DNA of 64,000 nucleotides from Hydrogenophaga sp040372165 (GTDB lineage Bacteria; Pseudomonadota; Gammaproteobacteria; Burkholderiales; Burkholderiaceae_C), in assembly GCF_040372165.1 (NCBI RefSeq), contig NZ_BAABWG010000001.1, forward strand, positions 1,173,357-1,237,356. Reading direction: 5' to 3'. Made by a program: the position numbers and the translations under genes. Positions 58,728 to 64,000 of this stretch are shown here, piece after piece. Position 1 is the stretch's first letter. Each line of letters begins with the position of its first letter. Below the pieces are notes generated by a model. The model was not told the DNA's origin and ran no database searches. It was given only the letters and a program-made list of their open reading frames with translations.

Positions 58728-60557
58728 ATGGTTTCGTCATCGCGGAACATGACTTTTGTTACACGCGACGGCCAGACTCATTCCAATCCGGTGACCGCCG
58801 ACGCAATGCAAGAGAAGGTGGTCTTGGTGATGGATCTGGTCGAATCGGTTCGATTGATGGCAGGCGACGAAGCCGGCACTGTCGAGCGTTGGCGATCCTT
58901 TCTTCACCATGCCCGCGACGAAGTCCTGCCTCCTCTGCAAGGGCGCATGGTGAAAAGTCTGGGTGACGGCTTCCTGGCCGAGTTCGATTCGGCGTCCGAA
59001 GCAGTCAAGGCAGCACTAACGCTGCACGAGTACTTTCCCCCTCTCAACAAGAAGCTCGACGCGTCCTCCCGCATGTATTTGCGGGCCGGGCTCAATGCCA
59101 CGCACCTCTACGTTGACGAGCAGGACGTGTTCGGCCATGGCGTGAATCTCGCCGCGAGGGTGACGACACTGGCAGCTCCCGGCGAGACAGTCGTGACCGC
59201 CAACGTCCGCGATGCCATCGTCGACGGGCTCGATGGCGAGACTGAGGACATGGGCGAGAGTTATCTCAAACATTGGCCCGAACCAGTGCGCACATGGCGC
59301 GTCTGGTCTGCCAGCAAAGCGAAGCTGGAGCCAGCGGCTCGCCGCCCCATGCCCCCGCCTCAGCAAGATCTCAGGCCGACCATCGCTGTCATTCCATTCA
59401 CTGCAAGTGCATCGCTCTCGGAACACAAGGTCGTCGGTGAGTTGGTGGCCGACGGCGTCATCGCACGGCTTTCCAAGAGCCAGCAACTCAAGGTGATATC
59501 GCGTCTGACGACTACCGCACTTCGCGGCCGAAGTGTTGAAAGCAGCGCCCTGCAAGAACGGCTCAACGCCCAATACGCTCTTAGTGGCTCGTATGCCGTC
59601 ATTTCAAACAAGGTCGTTCTAACAGCTGAGCTCACTGATGTCAGAGCGGGCGAAGTGATTTGGTCAGAACGAATGGCCGGTTCGATAGACGACTTGCTGC
59701 AGGCTGATAGCGATTTGATCAACTCACTGACCAATGCCAGCGCGCAGGCTGTCCTAAGCACCACACTGCAAAGATCACTGATTCTTCCCGTTCCTCAGCT
59801 GGACAGCAATGCATTGCTGCTGGGCGGCATTGCTCTCATGCACCGCTCCACTGAGCGCGACCTCGACCGCAGCAAGGAACTCCTCGATGCCGTCGTTGAA
59901 CGCCACCAGCGTGTCGCAACGCCTTGGGCATGGCTAGCCAAGTGGCATATTCTGCAAGTGATGCAAGGGCGCACACAAGACCCCGCCAGCGAATTTCGCA
60001 AAGCCATTGATATCGCCGACCGATCCATGGACCTGGATCCTGGTTGCTCACTGGCCATTGCTGTGAAAGGGCATGCCTTGTGTCATCTGGGCAAAGAAGT
60101 TGACGAGGCTCGCCATCTGCTGGATCTGGCGACCCAGGCCAATCCCAACGAACCGATGGCCTGGCTCTACAGCGGTTTATGGTCCAGCATGTGGGGAGCT
60201 CCCAAAGATGCCATCCAGCAAGTCACCACTGCGTTGAGCTTGTCGCCGCTTGACCCGCAGCGCTACTACTTCGAGATGATGCTGGCCAACAGCTACGGCG
60301 CGCTCAAGGATTGGAACACGACGGCAACGCTATGCCGGGAATCCTTGCGCCGCAACCGCTATCACCTGCCCACCATCAGAACCCAGATGATTGCCGAGTT
60401 CGAACGAGGAGAGCTCGACGAAGCAAAGCGCCTATTTGGCCTCGTTCAGACCTTGCAGCCGGGTCTCACACTGAGCAAATACATGGCAGTGGGTGGAAAC
60501 AGCTCACTCAAGCAAATTGGCTCTCGGGTATTCAAGGCATTGGGCCTGCCTGACTGA
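58728..60557 (+). CDS. Class III nucleotidyl cyclase with TolB-like and TPR regions
   Basis: 609-residue soluble protein. The cyclase domain (about 30-195) has metal ligands D36 in VMDLVES and D80 in KSLGDGFLAEF, and transition-state residues N140 and R144 in GHGVNLAARV; the active site appears complete. A TolB-like alpha/beta module follows (about 205-330: IAVIPFTASASLSEHKVVGE, YALSGSYAV), then TPR-like helical repeats to the C-terminus (about 370-590). The ATG at 58728 has AAAGG 7 bases upstream; an ATG at 58722 is too close to it. The nucleotide made, cAMP or cGMP, cannot be decided; K76 before the second Asp favours adenine weakly. Confidence 0.85.
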   Translation: MVSSSRNMTFVTRDGQTHSNPVTADAMQEKVVLVMDLVESVRLMAGDEAGTVERWRSFLHHARDEVLPPLQGRMVKSLGDGFLAEFDSASEAVKAALTLHEYFPPLNKKLDASSRMYLRAGLNATHLYVDEQDVFGHGVNLAARVTTLAAPGETVVTANVRDAIVDGLDGETEDMGESYLKHWPEPVRTWRVWSASKAKLEPAARRPMPPPQQDLRPTIAVIPFTASASLSEHKVVGELVADGVIARLSKSQQLKVISRLTTTALRGRSVESSALQERLNAQYALSGSYAVISNKVVLTAELTDVRAGEVIWSERMAGSIDDLLQADSDLINSLTNASAQAVLSTTLQRSLILPVPQLDSNALLLGGIALMHRSTERDLDRSKELLDAVVERHQRVATPWAWLAKWHILQVMQGRTQDPASEFRKAIDIADRSMDLDPGCSLAIAVKGHALCHLGKEVDEARHLLDLATQANPNEPMAWLYSGLWSSMWGAPKDAIQQVTTALSLSPLDPQRYYFEMMLANSYGALKDWNTTATLCRESLRRNRYHLPTIRTQMIAEFERGELDEAKRLFGLVQTLQPGLTLSKYMAVGGNSSLKQIGSRVFKALGLPD

Positions 60558-60607
60558 TTGACTTACTGCCGGCTGATCAAACAGAAAATTTTCAAGAGGA
60601 GAACGTA

Positions 60608-61687
60608 ATGAGTGGTGGTTTCAGTGGTGGTTTCAGTGGTGGTTTCAGTGGTGGATTCAGTGGTGGATTCAGTGGAGGTTTCAGTGGTGGGTTCAGCCAG
60701 CAAGGCGGCGTAGGCCCTGTCGCCCTTGCCACGAGTCGCGCCGGCATCGTGGGGCCATTCGAAGGCCCCACGCTCAACCCGCCGCTTCACCCCTTTGCCA
60801 ACCCGGACAACCTCGCGCTTTGGGCGGAAGGCCCACGATTGACCGCCTGCCTTCAGGAGCTCATGGAAGGGCTGACCATCACTGCTGATGGAGAGAGTCG
60901 CGAAGGCGAAATGGCATTTGCCGATCTCAACGCCAGTCGAATCCGTCGCCACAAGTTGCTTACCCTCAAGGGGCCCACAAAGAACCAGTTGAAACACCAG
61001 CTACAGTTGGTGGCAGCCTATGCCGACTTGCGAAGCGATCGCGCCGCCGAAATCATCGATCAGCTGGCTCCACCACTGATGTTTTGGGCCCAGATCACGG
61101 GTATGCTGGAGCACCGGCACAAGAAGACAGCACAAATTGTCGAGCTGGCTCTCGCACTGGCAGTTCAGGTCGAGATGCGATTCAAGAGCATGTTTGCTGT
61201 GGTTCGACCTGTCGAGTTCTCGCCTCAAATTCAGCCCATCATTCCAACCCCAGGCCACGGTAGCTGGCCAAGCGGCCACGCAACAGAAGCTTTCGTGGCA
61301 GCGACAGTACTCGAAGCCCTGTTGGACGAAGCACGGGGGCGCAAACACGATGGCAGAGAAAGCCACGTTCAACTCCAGCGTCTTGCCGCCCGCATCGCGA
61401 TCAATCGGACGGTCGCCGGCGTTCACTACCCCATCGACTCCGCCGTCGGACGCCTTATAGGCACCAGCCTTGGCGACTATTTCCTCGCTCGTGCAAAAGG
61501 TGGCTACACCCACCCACGAAGTTTCGACAGCGACAAGTTCGTATCAGCAGACGGAACGCCCAAAGACTTTGACCTGCATGACCCAATGGACAAAGGCGCG
61601 TACGGCCTGTCTCGAAGCAAGGTTGAAATGCCCAAAGCCGCCAATCTGGGCTGGCTGTGGAGTGAGGCCGTCAAGGAGTGGAAATGA
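60608..61687 (+). CDS. PAP2/vanadium-haloperoxidase-fold protein with N-terminal SGGF repeats
   Basis: 359-residue protein. Residues 2-29 are seven SGGF units, then a linker, then helices and a PAP2-type active site: K193-x6-R200-P201, P221-S222-G223-H224 and R267-x5-H273-x3-D277. This set binds phosphate in PAP2 phosphatases or vanadate in haloperoxidases. No signal peptide or clear membrane helix, so it resembles the soluble haloperoxidase-like group. AGGAG lies 7 bases before the ATG. It follows the cyclase by 50 bases and overlaps the protease gene by 4 bases (ATGA). Confidence 0.84.
   Translation: MSGGFSGGFSGGFSGGFSGGFSGGFSGGFSQQGGVGPVALATSRAGIVGPFEGPTLNPPLHPFANPDNLALWAEGPRLTACLQELMEGLTITADGESREGEMAFADLNASRIRRHKLLTLKGPTKNQLKHQLQLVAAYADLRSDRAAEIIDQLAPPLMFWAQITGMLEHRHKKTAQIVELALALAVQVEMRFKSMFAVVRPVEFSPQIQPIIPTPGHGSWPSGHATEAFVAATVLEALLDEARGRKHDGRESHVQLQRLAARIAINRTVAGVHYPIDSAVGRLIGTSLGDYFLARAKGGYTHPRSFDSDKFVSADGTPKDFDLHDPMDKGAYGLSRSKVEMPKAANLGWLWSEAVKEWK
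60611..60694 (+). repeat. Seven 12-bp units encoding SGGF
   Basis: Units AGTGGTGGTTTC (three copies), AGTGGTGGATTC (two), AGTGGAGGTTTC and AGTGGTGGGTTC, in phase with the reading frame. All differences between units fall in third codon positions and keep SGGF, so the peptide repeat is conserved while the DNA has drifted. Confidence 0.95.
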
Positions 61688-63681
61688 CACGCGCCACATG
61701 GGCAAGCCTGCCCAAAGGCGTTGTGACCGGAATTGATTGGTCCAAGCGGCACGCCATCGACGGTGTTGACCCCTATCTGATTTGGGCAGAGGTCGATGAA
61801 TTCCACGATTTCCGGCTACCTGGTCACAAGCCGCCCGAGTGGCTGCCTGTCATCATCGAAACCCAGCCCGGCACCGGCATCAGAGACCTTCTTCGGGCTT
61901 CCAGCACCCGCTGGTTGCAGGTTCCACGTGTGTACCTTTGCTATCCAGGCCTCCGCTATTGCACAGCACGCGTCAAAGCAGACTTCTTCCGAAAGCTGAA
62001 CGAAGGCATGGGCCTGGCAGACGTGGTCTCCCGATATGAATTGGGCCTTCCTGTAGAAGACAGGGTTGGTCCACTCAAAGACCCCGCGACGCCACGATCG
62101 ACGGCACCCAGGATTGCCGGCAGGGTGCCTGGCACCGTACTGGGCGTGATCGACGGCGGACTTGCGGTCGCCCACGAGGCATTTCGGGACGCCAGCGGCA
62201 AGTCACGGATCAAGCACTTCTGGCGCCAGGATGAACGAACCGGGCCATCCGACAGCTGGGACAGTGCCAAAAACCGCTGGCCAATCGATTCCAGGCGAGC
62301 CGGGCCAGCGCCACGGGACCTGTCATATGGACATGAACTCAGTGGAAAAGCCATCAACGATGCGATGCGAAGCTTCACTGCCGGAGCCCAGGTCGACGAA
62401 GCCGCAGTCTACGAGCATTTCCAGATGTGGGATCTCAAACATGCCATCAACCATGGTACGCACGTTGCGGCCATCGCGGCGGCTCCGCAAGCGCTCAACG
62501 ACAGAATGGTCAGGGCTGGCGAAGCACCCTCATGGAACAAGCCACGAGATCAGGCCGCCAAGGCGGACATCGTAGCTGTGCAACTGGACTGGGCCAACGT
62601 GCTCGACACCTCGGGCGGGGCCATGACCGTCAGCATACTGGACGCCCTGCTCTACACCTTCACGCGATGCACCGACGAAGCGCAACTGGTGGTCAACCTT
62701 AGCTGGGGGACCTTGGCGGGCCCACACGACGGAACTTCCATTCTGGAAGCAGCGATGGACCAGTTAACGCTATTGCGTGGCTCACAAATCACTCAGATCG
62801 TGGTGCCTTCGGGCAATGGCTACCAGGCGCAGACGCACGGCAACGCGTTCTTGCCTCCGCAAGAATCAGCCGTTCTGGACTGGTATGTGCAGCCAGATGA
62901 CCTCACGCCCAGCTTCGTCGAACTATGGCTGGCCGACCCGGAACTCCCGCAAGAGGCCATTCAGAGCGTGGAGCTGAAACTGACACCACCTGGCTGTACC
63001 ACAGCGCTTCCGCCACTCAAACTGGGCAGCGGAGGGAGTTGGCCCAATGCGAAGGAGCCCTATCTCACTGTCATTTTCCCTCGGCGTTCTGCGCTCGGCC
63101 GCAACGGTACTTGCGCACTGCTTGCCTTGTGCCCCACCTTCAGTTTTCACGCCCATGAGCGTGTTGCGCCTGCCGGCAAATGGACCATCGAAGTGGTCAA
63201 CAAAGGTCTCAACCCACTGGTACTCGACGCCTACATTGAGCGAGATGACATCGCCATTGGCACACACACCGGTGCGCGGCAGTCCTATTTCAACGACCAA
63301 CACTACAACAGCAGCGGGAACATTGACGGCTTTGTCGACCAACCGGGCAACCCAACGCTCATTCGCCGCAGCGGCACCTTCAACAGTCTGGCTACTGGGC
63401 GTCAGACAGTCGATGTTGGTGGGCTCATGCTGGAAGGCGTCAAAGAAAACCTGCCCAGCAGGTACAGCCCTCGAAAGCCCGACCCAGACGCCAGCAGACT
63501 GCCCCAGCGCAGTGATGTTCGGAAGGTACCTGAAACTCTGGCATTCAGTGATGAGAACTCTGTACTGTGGGGAGTGCTCGCAGCCGGAAGCCTCAGTGGT
63601 TCAATGGTGCGACTGGTGGGTACCAGCTCAGCCGCTCCGCAACTCGCAAGGCGCGTGCTGAATCGAACCACGCCGGTCTGA
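61684..63681 (+). CDS. Subtilisin-like serine protease, family S8
   Basis: 665-residue protease with the full triad: D157 in VLGVIDGGLAVAHEAF, H260 in NHGTHVAAIAA and S648 in LVGTSSAAPQLARR. The oxyanion Asn is in VVPSGNGYQAQTHG (about 378). Between that Asn and the Ser lie about 270 residues instead of about 65, forming a beta-rich insert (about 395-630). The catalytic Ser is only 17 residues from the end. No signal peptide, so an intracellular role is likely. The ATG at 61684 overlaps the upstream stop as ATGA. Confidence 0.87.
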   Translation: MTRATWASLPKGVVTGIDWSKRHAIDGVDPYLIWAEVDEFHDFRLPGHKPPEWLPVIIETQPGTGIRDLLRASSTRWLQVPRVYLCYPGLRYCTARVKADFFRKLNEGMGLADVVSRYELGLPVEDRVGPLKDPATPRSTAPRIAGRVPGTVLGVIDGGLAVAHEAFRDASGKSRIKHFWRQDERTGPSDSWDSAKNRWPIDSRRAGPAPRDLSYGHELSGKAINDAMRSFTAGAQVDEAAVYEHFQMWDLKHAINHGTHVAAIAAAPQALNDRMVRAGEAPSWNKPRDQAAKADIVAVQLDWANVLDTSGGAMTVSILDALLYTFTRCTDEAQLVVNLSWGTLAGPHDGTSILEAAMDQLTLLRGSQITQIVVPSGNGYQAQTHGNAFLPPQESAVLDWYVQPDDLTPSFVELWLADPELPQEAIQSVELKLTPPGCTTALPPLKLGSGGSWPNAKEPYLTVIFPRRSALGRNGTCALLALCPTFSFHAHERVAPAGKWTIEVVNKGLNPLVLDAYIERDDIAIGTHTGARQSYFNDQHYNSSGNIDGFVDQPGNPTLIRRSGTFNSLATGRQTVDVGGLMLEGVKENLPSRYSPRKPDPDASRLPQRSDVRKVPETLAFSDENSVLWGVLAAGSLSGSMVRLVGTSSAAPQLARRVLNRTTPV

Positions 63682-63749
63682 AATGGTTCTGCATCAGGCA
63701 CCGGGAGGGGACATTGATCGCCAGCCAACCTCGCTGATAGCAAAATAAA

Positions 63750-63781
63750 TGGCCTATGTCCGCCCAGGCGGACATAGGCCA
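63750..63781 (-). terminator. Perfect 15-bp hairpin terminator between convergent genes
   Basis: TGGCCTATGTCCGCC (63750-63764) pairs perfectly with its complement at 63767-63781 around a 2-base spacer. On the minus strand it is followed by the T-rich ATTTATTTTGC. It lies after the stop of the repeat gene (63803) and 69 bases past the protease stop, so it can also end transcription from the protease side, though less efficiently. Confidence 0.82.
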
Positions 63782-63802
63782 ATGAAACTACATCAGAGCC
63801 AG

Positions 63803-64000
63803 TCAGGCCTTACGACCAGCCGCTGCCACGTGCTTGCGAACGTCTGGCGTCACATAGCCGCTGCCCATGGTTACTCCGCCTGCACTCTTGCCCGCCGGCT
63901 TGGCCGCTGCCACGTGCTTACGTACATCTGGCGTCACATAGCCGCTGCCCATGGTTATTCCGCCTGCACTCTTGCCCGCCGGCTTGGCCGCTGCCACGTG
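63803..64000 (-). CDS. Tandem-repeat protein, 5' part beyond window edge
   Basis: The visible C-terminal 65 residues consist of a 28-residue repeat, each with GSGYVTPDVRKHVAAAKP and AGKSAGG(V/I)TM, ending AAAGRKA. Two full copies and the start of a third are seen; the frame is open to the edge. The repeat is rich in Gly, Ala, Ser, Thr and Lys with a conserved Tyr-Val-Thr-Pro-Asp core. No family is recognised. It converges on the S8 protease gene and shares the hairpin between them. It may be a substrate, structural or precursor protein; none is shown. Confidence 0.75.
   Translation of the reverse strand, partial: HVAAAKPAGKSAGGITMGSGYVTPDVRKHVAAAKPAGKSAGGVTMGSGYVTPDVRKHVAAAGRKA
63819..64000. 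repeat. 84-bp tandem repeat
   Basis: Copies begin at 63819, 63903 and 63987 (the last cut by the edge). The two full copies differ at about 4 of 84 positions, one of which changes Val to Ile. The period of 84 keeps the frame. Such near-identity points to recent duplication or ongoing homogenisation. Confidence 0.95.

Noticed and set aside
60611..60694. Short direct repeats as a CRISPR array
   Set aside because: Units are 12 bp, contiguous without spacers and in coding frame.
60563..60997. Minus-strand frame with Thr/Glu repeats
   Set aside because: It is the reverse reading of the SGGF repeat region and has no ribosome-binding site.
63819..64000. 84-bp repeats as CRISPR or attachment sites
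   Set aside because: No spacers; repeats keep an open reading frame and encode the same peptide.

Overview
The window looks like a chromosomal segment of a high-GC betaproteobacterium, most likely order Burkholderiales and family Comamonadaceae. The reasons are: the gene order bamA-rseP-dxr-cdsA-uppS-frr-pyrH-tsf-rpsB; a PhaR-type polyhydroxyalkanoate repressor with a D-3-hydroxybutyrate dehydrogenase nearby; separate RelA; a lysine-rich H1-like protein fused to a SWIB domain; and the zapB-like/zapA/6S RNA arrangement. No rRNA, CRISPR array, insertion sequence or prophage was seen. Species cannot be named from the sequence alone.

Layout. 1-9 kb (all minus): outer-membrane, isoprenoid, phospholipid and translation genes, starting with a bamA cut by the left edge. 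9-25 kb: mixed housekeeping genes: kbp, nnr (YjeF), a YggT protein, rnr, tRNA-Leu(CAG), rimO, phaR, tRNA-Val(GAC), relA, an alpha/beta hydrolase, bdhA, ompR-envZ and ispDF. 25-38 kb: mfd, a DUF4405 membrane protein, a divergent TetR/quinone-reductase pair with a clear palindromic operator, serB, an RNase D-like exonuclease, an aminotransferase, an HDOD protein, an orphan PhnD-like binding protein and nth.

38-55 kb: a DUF445 gene, then one long minus-strand cobalamin locus of 15 genes: btuB, cobB, a B12-type binding protein, cobU, btuF, btuC, btuD, cobO, bioB, cbiB, cobD, cobQ, cobT, cobS and an alpha-ribazole phosphatase. It is headed by a well-preserved cobalamin riboswitch (about 54787-55045). 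Uptake and late-assembly steps are present. No precorrin-ring genes are in the window, and biotin synthase sits in the middle of the run. Many neighbours overlap by 4 bases, which supports co-transcription and translational coupling.

55-58.6 kb: zapB-like/zapA, 6S RNA, a GC-rich palindromic repeat cluster, a TauE/SafE permease, rraA and the H1-like/SWIB protein. 58.7-64 kb is the accessory-looking part: a class III nucleotidyl cyclase fused to TolB-like and TPR regions, a PAP2/vanadium-haloperoxidase-fold protein with seven N-terminal SGGF repeats, and a subtilisin-like S8 protease overlapping it by 4 bases. Facing them is a minus-strand gene made of 84-bp (28-residue) tandem repeats that runs off the right edge. 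This group is the best candidate for an undescribed system in the window.
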